Shown here in pieces: positions 27,001-42,000 of a stretch of DNA of 64,000 nucleotides. A program made the position numbers and the translations under genes. This stretch comes from Siphonodentalium dalli (taxonomy: Eukaryota > Mollusca > Scaphopoda > Gadilida > Siphonodentaliidae): positions 49,160,443-49,224,442 of the forward strand of contig CP136068.1 in NCBI GenBank assembly GCA_032622095.1. Reading direction: 5' to 3'. Below the pieces are notes generated by a model, which had not been told where the DNA came from, ran no database searches, and was given only the letters and a program-made list of their open reading frames with translations. Every line of letters starts with the position of its first letter. Within the stretch, counting starts at the first letter, position 1.

Positions 27001-30000
27001 GCGGAAACCCTGGCTTAGGCCTCATCTTCTCTGTAAAGTTTCTTTATTATAAAATTTCACATAGATTCTATTTTTATTTAATTTAGTTTCTCTATATCCC
27101 CAAATTGACAGATGACACATTGCATAATCGAGGTTTCCCAGAATGTCGAATCCGGTCCATGATATTATATTTTGATATTTTGTAATTTATGTTATTGTAT
27201 TATTCATGGAATAAATACTGTTTAAACCAATGTGGGATAGCATCACTAAATTCACCCTCTGTGGAACTCATTCTGCAAATGACAGGCACACTAAACTCAG
27301 GCTTGTAAGTGGTGCCAGGAAAAGATATAAATTTAGCTAACCATTATTTATTTTCTTCTGACCTTTGACCTATAACTGTTTCAGCAAGAGAATTTATTAA
27401 GCTTCTGGACCCGATTGAAGAAGATGATCACATAAAAGAAGATAAACCTCAGGCAATCAGAAGTAAATGGCCGTATGTGTGGGATGAATCATTCAAGAAA
27501 ATGCTACATGGTAAAGGCACACATCGCCACACCCATAAATCCATAAATTGGGGCAATTTCCGCGCTTATGACTAGTCATCGATCCACACCGTTAAATTAA
27601 TGTTTAGTCTGCACGCAAGGAAATGGGGTATGTTGAATTGACATTCGGCATTTTCGTTGTTTATGTATAGCTATTTTTTAGCTACATTTTGTGTACAAAT
27701 AATATGTAAGCAATTTAGGCAAGCCTTGAAATAGTGTGTCTGTCATTTGCAGAATGAGGTCCCCAGAGGGTGAATTTAGTGATGCTACCCCGCATAGCAT
27801 AGCGGGCTAGCATCACCAAATTCACCCTCTGGGGACCTCATTCTGCAAATGACAGACACACTATTTCAAGGCTTGAATTTAGGCATTGTGCTTGAACTTA
27901 CTTTTTACTGAATATTAATTATACGCACTAAACAAATTTGGTATATCAAAATATTGAAATCTAATGAACAGGAGTTTTAATAATCACTTTAAATCTCACT
28001 TGATCATAATATTTAGTTTATATAACTTGTATGTACTTTCCAGATGATGGAGAGCAAGATTTGTCAACTTACTCCAATGGTAAATCCTCTCTACCATCTG
28101 GTAACTTCAAATGTCGACAAACGCCAGGAGGATCATCATCCAATCAAACCAAGGGTGGGGGAGATAACTCCGGTAACAGCGGATCGAGTAACCAGGCTAA
28201 CTCATCGAATGTAAGAATAGATAAATCATACGACTTACTTATCATTATTCACATTTTTGTAGACTTGTTATATGCCCATTTGGAAAAACGGTCATATTAT
28301 ATTATAACAATTATACGGAAAAAATAATTTCAATGTGACAAACTTATTATAGCCCCACTTTCGAAGAAAATGGGGGGTATACTGAATTGACTGCATCCGT
28401 CCGTCGTTCCGTCGTGCCGTCCGTCATAAATATAAGCGGGGAAAAACATATTTCAGCTAGTATAGTATTTATACTTGATCTTGTGCTCTTTTTGTAGTGA
28501 TGTAGTAATTTAGTGAAAATGTATCGTGTTTCAACTCCTTCCAAGAAATGTAAGATTCTTACTGAACACATGGTGACAGTTCTAGAAAAATTGCTATAGA
28601 CTTTGGTGTTGATAAAACTCAAATTCAGTCCATTGTGAAGGACAAGGATATGATCAAACACGAGTGGGAGAATGGTCATCAGGCGAATCGAAAGTATCTG
28701 AAGCCTATAGGCGAACAACATACGGCGACCTCAACGAGCGAGTCTGGAAGTCGTTTTGTGTTGCGTGCAGCAAAAATGTTCCTATGACCGGTCCACTGAT
28801 ACAGAATGCTGCCATCAAAGCCTCCCTTGAGATGAATCATGATGATTTCATGGCTTCTAACGGCTGGTTGGAGAGTTTCCGGAATCATTATAACATTATG
28901 TGGTCTGTTTTAAGCGGGGAAGGTGCGGCTGTAACGAATCTACAGTCGACAATTGGAAACAACGCCTTCCAGCAATCACTGCTGGATATGACCCAAAGGA
29001 CATCTTCATTGCCGACGGGACGGGCCTCTTCTACCGAGGACTTCCAAATTGTTCCCTGGTTCATAAAGCTACTGATAGCAAGAAAGTTATTAAGCAAGCC
29101 AAAGAACGTTTGACAGTGCTCCTTGCTTGTAATGCGGATGGAGAAAAACTGGACCCAGTTATCATCGTTAAATCGTCGAATCTGCGATGTTTCCGTGGTG
29201 TACATGTATCTACTCTGGGAAGTGTTAAGGAAGCCACGATTCAAAAATGTTACGAGAAATGTGGGTTCAGTGTTAAGTTGTGTAACCGAGGACGACGACG
29301 TGCACGAAACAGACAACGAAAAGTTCAAAGAAGTGCTGAATGGAATGACAATGACCGAATATGCCAACATTGACAAGGACTTACCGCAATGTGACGATTC
29401 ATCTAACCCAAATTGGAAAGATAACATTTTGTTGGGCAAAAATGAAACAGATGCACAAGACAGTGACGATGAGTGTGCCGTTGGAGATAGCTGTTCAGAT
29501 TCTGCGGATCCAAATATAAACATTCCATCGCACGGCGAGGTTCTAGATATGTTAGAAAAACTTAAATCATACAGTCTTCACCATCGTTTAGGAGATGTAC
29601 TGCAGTTTGCAGCAGCCACTGAATCGGCGATAGAGAGTAAACAATTAGACAATAAGTTGGCATGTCAGTCAAAACTTGAACGATTCTTTAGTTCAAAGTG
29701 ATTGTACTTCGAATGGCATTCAACGAATTGAACATGCAAACACTTTGAACTAAACTGAAATTGACTTGCCAACTTATTGTAAATGACCATGCTGACAGTC
29801 CAAGGGCAATAACTCTATTATACCTTTGATAAACATTTTTTCATATAAATCACCCAGTGAGACCCCCAATTATGATCACCCATGTGCCGACTAAATGGCC
29901 TTGACATTGTTTCTTTTTTTTAAAACAATCAGCTCATTTTTTAGGTTAATTTGCACGTTCTTCAAGAGATAACTTTTACTGTTCATTTCCATATTGGGGA

Positions 30001-33000
30001 TAAGCTTAATGATACACCTCAATCACACATGCAGGCAATATTTAATCTTGTTTACTCCAGCATAAGAATGATTTATTGTAGAATTACACCTGTGAAACTT
30101 GTTGCCGGTGACTCGAAAGCATGGTCAGCATAAATTTATAAATCTATGTTTTACCTATTGATTTACATCAGCCTTACCTGTTGCTTCTTGTATAAATGTC
30201 TATTAAATTTATTGTTATAATTGTTAATAACTTGTTTTTAGATTTTTATTTGAGAATAAACATATTAAGTAAAAAAGAATAATACATCTTAATTATTTTT
30301 TTTTCACTCAAAATCAAAGTATTGAACAAAGGAATCTGCTCAAAATTTACTCTCGCCGACCACCTGTCATGAACGACTATTTTTCCTTGGCAAAATGTGT
30401 GGTCCCTCATAACAGGTTTCACTGTAAATGAATTCTCCCACCCAGTTATAAAAGTATATATTGGAATGGTATATTATTCATCTGGAGGGGTGTTCAGTTA
30501 ACCCTTTACCCAACAAACCGGCCAAAACGGCCAAATAAAGCTTCAACAGCCTAAAATATCTTCGGTCTGTCTCAATAGAACCATACAAATATGGATATCA
30601 TTGGAACCGGCTCCTTGACCACATTGTGATAGTTACAGTTATGCCCTGTGCCAATGCATTCTCTTATATATGCGAGTCGACCATAGGTCGCCTCGCATAT
30701 ATAAGAGAATGCATTGGCCTAAAAAAAATCTTTTTTTAACACTTTTTACCATTTTTTCTTACATTCTTTAACAATTTTATAATTTTTAATGTGTTAAGCC
30801 AATGCATTCTCTTATATATGCGAGGCGACCTATGGTCGACTCGCATATATAAGAGAATGCATTGGCACAGGGCCGTTCTGTTGGGTAAAGGGTTAATAAA
30901 AGCAGACAACAGTCATCAAAAAGATAACACAAGAGCAGAATGATTCATATCAAAATAACTTATTATCTGAATATTTGAATCATTGAGTATTTAGTTAACT
31001 GGTTAACATTTTCAAGCACTGGTTAACATTGTTTAACCCTTTCAGTGCCAAGACGATTTTTGTATCAACCCAAGCATGTTGATATCAGACATGCATGTAG
31101 AGTTCCGTTGAATGTCAAAGCAACAGATCTATAAGTAAACAAAGCCATGTTTCCAGAGAAATTTGATTTGTCGCGCTATCAGAAAATGTATGTAAACAAT
31201 ACATTAAACGATCGTATAATAATGTGGTACATTGATGGAAAGAGCTCTAAGAGCTCTTTCCATCAATGTATCACATTATTATAATCAATAAATTTGAAAA
31301 ATGATAAAAGAAATATGGGTTGATACAAAAATCGGACTTGGCACTCAAAGGGTTAAGCACTGGCATGTTGCAGAGCCGTGCAAATGTCATCTATTAATTT
31401 TATGACGTTCTTGATCTGAATTTTTAATAACAATAATAATTTGATTGAATATTTGTTTCATTCCAGGCCAGGGGCCTTGATGGTGGTTCTCAACGAGGTC
31501 AGAGAAGACAGGTGAGTGCTGTTTAACCCTTACTTTACCAAATGGATTATCCCATTCAGTTATAAATGTATATGGTGGAATGGTCTATTATTCATCTGGA
31601 GGGGTGTAACAGGGAAAGTGAACAGACGACAGACAGATAAAGGACTCATATCCACTTGTGGGAAATGTTGAGATAATAAGTTCAACAAATTTTCTTAAGG
31701 AACCACTCTTCAATGAGATTTACTAAAGAAATGGTTAAACATGAATTCATATGGCAATATTCTGTTATCAGATACATACTCCCACCGAGACCAAGTCTTC
31801 TCGTTCCAAAAACAGCTTGGGATATCAGTTTAGTTGATGCTGTTTTGGACTGAGTCCCATCCCATTACTCTACTCTAACAGGCTTTCATTGAATAGATGT
31901 ACTACATTTACAAGTGGAGCTCGGGCATTCACATGAAATCCTGCATGTGATTAATCAGCTGACATGCCCGCATTTAATCTGCCTTCAAAATATGTGATAG
32001 AAAAAGGTAAAGTAATGATAGGATAGTTTAATGTATTCTTTACATACATTTTCTGATAACTCTACAAATCAAATTTCTCTGGAAACATGGCTTTGTTTAC
32101 TTATAAATCTGATGCTTTGACATTCAACGGAACTCAACATGCATGTTTGATATCACCATGCTTGGGAAATGCTGCCCTCTATGTTCATATGTGCAAAGTG
32201 TCTATTTGACCTAATCCGAAGACATACAAGCAAGATTACTCCTGTCCATGATTCTGGGTGTAAAGTCCGTTATAGAAGAGTAACGTTCTGGGACTCGGTC
32301 CAAAACAGCATCAAATATCTCAAGCTGTTTTGGGCCGAGAACAAGCCTTGAATAAGTGTGTCTGTCATTTGCAGAATGAGGTTCCCAGAGGGCTAGCATC
32401 ACCAAATTTACCCTCTGTGGACCTCATTCTGCAAATGACATACGCTATTTCAAGGCTTGAACTGTGGTTATACTTTCAAGCAAATTATCTTGCTTTCGGA
32501 TTAGGTCAATTGGACAATTTTCACACATGAACTTAATGTAGCCACCACACTGGAGGGGTTAAAATCTTAAGGTAAACATCACAATGGAGGGGTTACAATC
32601 TTAAGGTGATTGGTAGTTGGCTTATGGCTATCATAATTATACCCCCACTTTTCTAAGAAAATGGATGGTGTACTAGATTGGCTTTGTCTGTCTGTCTGTC
32701 TGTCCATCCGTTTGGGCACATATGTCAGTCGTGATCTGAATGAGAGGGCAAATTACATTGTTAGCATTTTCTCATTATAGAGTTATCCTGTTTTGTTTAT
32801 CTAGAAATCTTCAATTTATTTTTACCGTCCCTGCAGATATCTTATTCATGGGTTATCAGATCAGAATAAATTTTGTTATGGCTGTTCACTTTTCTAGAGT
32901 TATCTTTCTTTGTTTATTTTAAATTTGGGTTCCGTCCTGCTCATGTTATTGTTATTGACCCCTTTCTCGACACATTGAATATGTGTAATATATTTAGTGA

Positions 33001-36000
33001 ATATGCACTTTGTATCATATTGGTGTTATCAAGTCCTCCTGCAGTTTGTAATATAGGGATCTGAAAACTTCCACCTTCGTCGGGGGACATTTTGGTCAGC
33101 GACCTTTTATTTTCTCTACTCAGTCTGGAGGTGATGGTGAAGGTGATGACGATGATGAAAGAAAGCCTCGACGGAAAAGTGATGACTTCAGTAACGATCC
33201 TCCAGATGACTATAAATCTTACAGAAAGAAACACGCTAAAGTGTCTGTGTCTCAACTACCAGAGCTTCTTGGGACACTGGTGAGTTTAGTACCACAGTAA
33301 AACCTCTCCAAACTGGACCCTCTATAAACCAAATCACTTTCCATATGGACCAAATTGTTCTGTCCCGAATTCCCCCAAGTGCATTCTCACTAAAAATCAC
33401 CTCTGTAAAACGGAAACTCTCTATTACAGACATCGAACAGCTTTTCTAGTCCAAAAGTGAACAAATACATAAATATTTACCTCCGAAATCCGAACGCGGA
33501 AAGCGATACCAACCGAACGCACATGCAGTAAATTTGACATACTTGATGCTTAGCTCGTGTTGGCTCTATTGTAGACTGGGGATCCTTTCTAAGTTTAAAT
33601 TTCTGGTCTATACATTCAACTCGTGAATGGTCTTGATGGCTCATTCATTTTGACAGGTTGATTAAAACTTTATTGGTGACAATACACTACCATCTTGTAC
33701 TTTTAGCTAATTAGTGTTTAGTTTGGACAGTGGTCGTAACAATAAGAGGCCAGTTCAGCTCAGTGATGGATGTAAAAACCTAGTGTCAGCGCTGTATTAT
33801 CTGTGAAGTCACCATTGTTCACTCAAAGTGTTAAATAAGCATACAGTTATCTAATCAGACAGCTGCCATTATCATCCGGTTCAAAGCAATCGCCGAACAA
33901 AACACCGCTAATTAAATTGGTACGAATATTCAATAGTACAAAACTACTATACTAATGATGTGACATTTTTTAGCGACATTAAAATCACCGTAAAATTTAC
34001 CCTTTCCATGTTTCCTGTCTTATGATATCTATACATGCATTACATCTTATTAGACCATGTTTTAATTATACCCCCAATTTCGAAGAAAATGGGGGGGTAT
34101 ACTGGATTGACTGCGTCCGTCCGTCACGATTTCTCCCTCCGTATGTCCGTCCGTCCATCCATCCGACCTCATAACTCGAACAACTATGAACCGATTTCAA
34201 TAAGTTTTTGTATGCAATCTCCTTAGGACTGCCTCTCCGCATAATGCTAATTGCGGTTCAGTCCGACTTTTTGTCCCCCGAAAAATTTATTTTTGGGGGA
34301 CTATAGAAACGGGCTCCGTCCGTCCGTTCGTCCGTCCGTCCGTCACACTTTTGAGTACCTTCATGGTGTAATCATCTCCTCCTACAGATTTCATCCCAGA
34401 GATTTGAAACTTCAGAATATTGTTGCCCATATATTGAAGATGTGCAACATGTATATAGATGACGGAAAAATTATTTTTTGACTGAGTTATTAACCCTTTT
34501 CGACTTAGAAAATTTCAACCTTTTTTTATAATTGTCTGTACGAGGGTACCTCGTGGTGTAATCAACTCCTCCTACAGTTTTCATCCTAGAGATTTGTAAC
34601 TTCAGAATATTGTTGCCCATATATTGAAGATGTGCAACATGTATATAGATGACGGAAAAATTATTTTTTGACAAGAGTTATTAACCCTTTTTGACTTAGA
34701 AAATTTCAACATTTTTTATAATTTTCTGTATGAGGGTACCTTCGTGATGTAATCAACTCCTCCTACAGTTTTCATGCTAGAGATTTGTAACTTCAGAATA
34801 TTGTTGCCCATACATTGAAGATGTGCAACATGTATATAGATGACGGAAAAATTATTTTTTGACAAGAGTTATTAACCCTTTTCGACTTAGAAAATTTCAA
34901 CATTTTTTATAATTGTCTGTATGAGGGTACCTTCGTGGTGTAATCAACTCCTCCTACAGTTTTGATCTTAGATATTTGAAACTTCAGAGTATTGTTACCC
35001 ACATATTGGAGATGTGCAACATGTATATAGATGACGGAAAAATTATTTTTTTACGGAGTTATTATTATTAACCCTTTTCAACTTAGAAAATTTCAACATT
35101 TTTTTTTTTAAATTTCTTCAACAAAGCGGCATCGACTTGCCACCTTTTCGGGGGACACTGTGGTCTGCTGACCTTTTATTGTTTTTAAGTTACGCCTCAT
35201 TTACGACTTATTTTGACTTAGAAAATTCTGTCAGACTTAATAACTTTAACAAATATGAACCGATTTCAATAATTTTATGTATGCAATCTCCTTAGGACTG
35301 CCTCTCCGCATGATGCTAATTGCGGTTCGGTCCGACTTCTTTTTTTAAAGTTACGCCTCATTTTCGACTTATTTTGACTTAATAACTTTAACAAATATGA
35401 ACCGATTTCAATAATTTTTGGTATACATGCTTCTCACAATACCCTCTCTACATGATGCAGCTAGGGATTGGCTCAGACTGTTTTTCGTAATATTACACTT
35501 CATTTTCGACTTATTTTGACTTAGAAAATTCTGTCAGACTTAATAACTTCAACAAATATGAACCAATTTGAATAATTTTTTCTGTACAAGCTTCTTGTGA
35601 CACCATATCGATATATTATTAGTCCGAATTTTTCTTTAAAGTTAAAAATCTTTTTTGTTGGGTTTACGGATAATGCGGGTTGAATTTGCCACGGTGGGGG
35701 TATGCTAGCACTCGAGTGCACACCTCTTGTTATATTACATGTTTTATATATTGTTATATATATTAGTTGGTACTTTATTGAATGCAGTTTAATTAATCAA
35801 TAATGAGTTGGTTGTACTTCTTGGATTTTACTCTTTGCATTACTAAATCATTTGACACACCCTACAGACCACATCGTTATATGATTGTCACCAAACTTCA
35901 TATGGATCTCTTGAGTGACCATTAGATGAAAGCCATCTGAATGTCTTTGAAAAACATGGCCACGACCATCTTGGATTTTACTCTTTGTATTACTTAATCC

Positions 36001-39000
36001 ATTGGCACAGCCTACATACATTACTCGTCAGACCATCACTAAACTTAATATGGGTCTTCCGGATGACCTCTAGATGGGAGCAGGCTTGGGGCAATTACTT
36101 GTGAATGTAATTAATTACAATTACAATTACTTCAACATTTTTCAATTACAATTACAATTCCCATTACATCTATTTCACAATGTAATTAATTACAATTACA
36201 ATTACTTTGAAATGTAATTCAATTACAATTACATTTCAGCACAACATTGAAATAGGAACACTTTTTATTTATATAAACTCTATTTGATAACAAAACATAA
36301 ATTTAATACAAGCAAGATGAAATACACAGTGAAGCACACTTGGTACAGAGCAGCCAATGTACTGAGTCCAGTATAGGGGTTCGTAGAACTGAGCGAATCA
36401 TGATTTATAGCTGGTAATTCCAGCGTGTTGCATTGACAGCTTGTAGTCGGGGTTGATCTTCTAGAAATTGGAATGATATCAGAGATTTATAAACTTTGCT
36501 AACTATTTTCAATGCTTTGGCATTCTTGACCGATGTTTTTGCATACTGAAAGATACTAGTAGGTTGTTGATCACTTGCTGATGGTGATTGTGTGACTGTG
36601 GATTCATAGACATCTTGATGCTTTCGCTATAAATTGAAAATAATAGAGTATTTTAGTAACACACATGTATCCATCATATAATTATTAAGGGAATAAGACT
36701 ATCTCAGTAAGCCAGACACACAGCCAGGCCAATTGTAAAGGACAATGAGATAATCAACACTCTGATTGTTGAGTCATAAACTTAATTAGCCTTTGTGGCC
36801 ACCAGCTTACTGGTAACACAATGCCTCCACTAGACAGTGCTAATTGGGGGATTATTGAGGCAGATATTTGTCCCCACTTTGTCATTCAGTTGCAAATTAG
36901 AAGGGACAAGAAACAATGCATATACCAATACCACCATATGACTGACGTTATATGTCAATGGAATTAAACAAAACTAATACATAGAAATGGAAACTTACCT
37001 TCAGATGTGTCACAAAATTGGAGGTAACTTTTTTGGAACTGGATATTGTAGTTGGGCAAAGTTTGCACTTCGCTTTCATAGGACACGATGTGTCTTTCGC
37101 CAAATTAAAATGCTGCCCGATTTTTTGTAGACATTAGCAATGGTTGGTATGAATTTCTACCATAGCATATATACCATAACAGATGGAGATAATGAAACAT
37201 GATCATAAGAGTGATATATTATAGTGATCTATTGTCAATTATTTGAAGTTGGTTTCTCATTGTATTTATCAAAACAAGCCTTCTACCTCAAAGGTTAACC
37301 AATGCTTAAGCAAACAAACAGGAGGTGTCAACAGAATTCACCATTGAGACAGTGGATAAAAACTCAGTGTTGTGACAACATAGTGATAGCCAGTCACCAG
37401 TCTAACACTTTGAAATTTGGAAAAAAACATTTGAAGAAACCATTGGATGAATCAAGAAAGAGAACTTTGAGAAGAAACAAGTACCTGTGATTTTGAAGTA
37501 ATTGAAATTAGACCCTAATTACAATTACAATTACATCCTAACCAATTACAATTGCAATTACATGTAATTGAGAATAAACTCAATTACCAATTACATGCAA
37601 TTACTTGGAAAAATGTAATTAATTACAATCAATTACAATTACAAATTACAATTACCCCATCCCTGGATGGGAGTCATAAAATTTTCATAAATTTTGTTTA
37701 AAAATATGGCCAGCTGCAGTCATCTTGGATTTTACTCTTTGCATGACTAAATCCTTTGGGACACCCAACAGACCACATCCCTCACCCGATGTCACCAAAC
37801 TATGTATGGATTTTCGGGTTGACCACTAGATGGTAGCCATACAATTTTTCCAAATTTTGTTGAAAAAAATGGCCTACAGCGGTCATTTTGAATTTAATTT
37901 ATATATATCTCTTCATGTTCACATCTAGTATTACTTAGACATTTCAACTTTTCGCATTCAAAATCACTCCATTGACTGTAACACATGAAATGATCCCCTC
38001 TCCAAGTTGAGCTACAGTGTCATTGACACTTTCATTAAAACATTCAGCCACTGTCTTATTTGGTCACAAACAGCATGAACACTGCTTGGCAGTTTAACAC
38101 TTTTATGTGTTATGCAGTGAAACACTAAAATAAGTCCACAATTTTCTTCAAATTTGTTGAGTCATTGTATCAAACAATTAATGAAGGCCAATGCTGATTT
38201 TGCAGGTAGTCCCAGATTTCACCATTGAGAAGATGTTGGAACACAAGGACTTTCTGGAAATCCTCAACTGTCTGCTGATTTGTGCATTGAATTTCGACTA
38301 CGGATCTGACGAGGATGATGGAAACTGCTTTGTCTGTGTTATGCTGGAGCAATTACTGCGACATTTTGCCAAATGCTTCGATTCACAACAGGACTGTCAT
38401 CTTTGCAAGCAGGTTACCATGCTGACGCTGGGTCATGTTGAAATTTGCTTCGCCGAAGTTGACTCCAGATGTCCGGCTAAATTATGCAGGCGAATTCGGC
38501 ATGCAGTATCCAATCAAATTTCAGTCCTTAGAAGCAAACCTCAGACCGTGATTAGAAGATTGAAAACATATCTACAAGACTGCTTCGGCATCGACATTGT
38601 AGATGTAGAAAGCGTTGTAGAGCCTGATCGTGAATCGGAGGTTCAGTTAGGAGGAATTATTTCATCAATCCTCGGAATAAAGCAACCGGAAGATAGCGGA
38701 GCTATTCTGAGACGACCAACACGCAAGCTGTCAATTAGAAAATCACGGCTGACAAGCATAGTAGAACAGCCAGAAGTCAGCCGCGAACCCAGACTTGAAA
38801 CCGATCCTGCTGAAGTTATATACGAACGAGAACAGGCTTCTATTCGTGAAGAAGTCAAAGAAATTGGATCACTGGCGCAAATCCAAGAAACGGAAACAAA
38901 ACGTCGAGAGATATCTGTTAAGATATATGGCACTGATAGATATACAAGCTTGCCAATGAGGAAACATAACCAAATGATGAGTCCTAATCAGCTGTTGTCG

Positions 39001-42000
39001 CTCACGGATAGACCGACTGGGGTGCCCGGAATCGGGGATATGGTTTACGGTTTCCGTCGGCAGCTGAATAAGGTGGGAGAGCACTGGGTCTTGTTGAAGC
39101 AATACCATGAGGAGGGGCAGGATATCAGGGAGCCCCGTGAGGAGGGAGTCATCCTCTCTGATTACAAGGTATATATCTTCCTAATTTAACCCTTTCTATA
39201 CTAAATCGATTCTCCCATCAGTTATAAATATATACATTGGAATGGTCTATTATTCATTTGGAGGGGTGTTGTAATAAAAGCAGACAGACAGAATTACAAA
39301 ATGATAATAAAAGGGCAAAATAATAAGCTTAGCAAACGACCTTTGAACTTATTTTTATATCCCCCATTCAAAAGATGGGGTGGTATGCTGTATTAAATGT
39401 GTCCGTCCATCCATCCGTTCATTCGTCCGTCCGTCCGCTCATATATCTCAACCGTTGGTTATCGGATTTTGATGAAATTTGGTATGCAGGTTTGGCATCA
39501 GGAGGACTTTCAAAAGAGGGTTCATTGACGTCGTTCACATTTTCCATTCAAGTGTTATCCCAGGTTGATTAAAACCAGATTTTCCATTACCATCAGCAAA
39601 TATTACGTCAGTGTCAACCAATCACAACATCTATCAGCAAAGCGATGCAGCCATTCAGGCGATTGTCGGAATTCCTACACAGCAGTGGATTCAGAACATA
39701 TCTAAAAATAGCTCAATAAATATTCTGTCAAACTTCTATTTGTGTGCTGTGATGTCATACTTGATGGATCGCATGTAGAAGTTATTTATAATGACGGTAA
39801 TGTGACACAGAACTCAATTCGCCAAACACAGTACTACGAAGCTGGTTCGAGTCTGGTTTTAATCAGACTGAAGTTATCTCTCTTTGTTTATCTGAAAATG
39901 TTGAATTTCCCTCCGTTCGCTCATATATCTCAACCATGGGTTATCGGATCGCGATCATATTCGGTTTGCAGGTTTGGCACCAGGAGTGCTTTCAAAAGAG
40001 TGTTCATTGACATTGTTCACATTTCTGTTTGCGAGTTATCCCTCTTTGTTCATCTGAAAATGTTGAATTTCCCTCCGTTCGCTCATATATCTCAACCATG
40101 TGTTATCGGATCACGATCAAATTCGGTTTGCAGGTTTGGCACCAGGAGTGCTTTCAAAAGAGTGTTCATTGACATTGTTCACATTTCTGTTTGAGAGTTA
40201 TCCCTCTTTGTTCATCTGAAAATGTTGAATTTCCGTACTTTTGCTCATATATCTTAGCCATGGGTTATTGGATTCTGTTGAAATTTGGTATGGAGGTTTG
40301 AATGAAGGTTCAGTTATGTTATTATCATTTTCCATTCAAGATTTATCCCTCTTTGTTCATAATAAAATGTTGAATTTGTGTCCCTCCGCTCACATATCTT
40401 TTTAAATTTGGTTTCGGTTCTGCCCATGTTTCAATTGGCACCATGGGGGTATGCCAGCACCCAAGGTGCATCTTCAGAACATTTCATATGGTAACTACTC
40501 GTCAAGGAGTATTTAATATAGAAAGGGTTAAACATAAGCAGTCAATCCACGAAATATTGTACAACAATTAGTTCTCAGTTAATGATCCATTACGGTTATT
40601 TCTAGATAACCTTAATCTGTGTCAGTCACACTTCTAGAAAGCTCACGTGAATGCGGACTGTTTGTCAAGATGCCAGTATTGTTGATTGCAACCAACACTG
40701 TGATAAAAAATTAACTTATTGAGGACCATAATTGTGATAACAATACACAGACCTGGCTGTTTTTCGAACTCGAAAAACTCAACCAAAAATAGGCCAGTCA
40801 GTTAAACATTCATTAGAGGTGCCACAATTATTGATTTTGATAGTCGATAATCGGTCGTCAATAATCGACTATAATCGATTAATCGTAGCTGGTACCTAAT
40901 ATTAATAACATCAGTGGAAGTATTCCGTAATATGGCCTATTGGCCGGGTTCTGGTCAACTGCTGTCGCTGGTTGTTTCAAGCTTTGGCTGATGTAATTGT
41001 TAGATTAATAAAGTGGATCATAAACCACCGGTGATGACTAATGAGCACAATGTATTCAATACCAGCACAGTTATTTTGGTGATGTCATGGTTTGTGAATT
41101 CATTAGGACGAAAGTAGCAATTAATTTCAGTGTTATGAATAATCAAACATACAAACAATAATGCACGACGGACCACCGGCAGTTCCTAAAAAAGGGAATC
41201 TAATGTTACGGAAACTATAAGTTTCAGCAAACTTCCAGAGCATTGATAACAATCACAAAGTTGGGCCCCACCCGCAAATTTCAGGACTGAGAACAAGATA
41301 TGTATTTGATAATAGTGAGATTCATTTGCTAGTCACCACATGATAATCAATAGCCTGTACTAGTAACATATAAATATACGCAAACAAAGTATACTCGCAA
41401 ATGACATCGCGGAGAACACCGCTGATTAAAATGCCATTCATGTATATGTTTCGGATATCTTGTAATTATGAGGAAGTATTGCTGAAGAATTATTAAAGGG
41501 ATACAGTTCAGTTGCATTTGGGATCATCAATATGATATATATGAACAATGTCAATCAACTCCACATTGGTCTAATCTAGGGCGAGTGCATTCAGTTCGCT
41601 GAACACGATGACATTAGGCACATTTTGAAGATATAGTGCCGCCTTTCTTGTAGAAATATACAACGACGTCGCCATAAGTCCAAGGCTTCTGTGCCGACCA
41701 TTTATAGAATATACGACCCGAAGAGTAACCACGTCACATCATCAAATGAACTGCCGACTGTTTGCAACATATTAGTAGTACTCATATTGTCCGAATCTCT
41801 TTGATACGCGAACAAATGTTGTTAACATCTTGGTTGTAGATTAAACTGTGTAAAACAAACACGGTATTCAATAATACCTGTTTTTTACCCGAGATTAATC
41901 GACGACGGAAATGGTAATCGATTATCGGCTTTATCAACGGTTCATCGATTATACGATTAATCGTGGTACCTCTAACATTCATGATATTAAAATATATTTT

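Noticed and set aside
28888-29523. 211-codon minus-strand ORF
   Set aside because: It is antisense to the Tigger transposase remnant, which explains the open frame.
39742-40194. 150-codon ORF with repeated SLFVHLKMLNFPPFAHISQP
   Set aside because: It is the tandem sub-unit of the GTCC-type interspersed repeat, which opens frames by chance.
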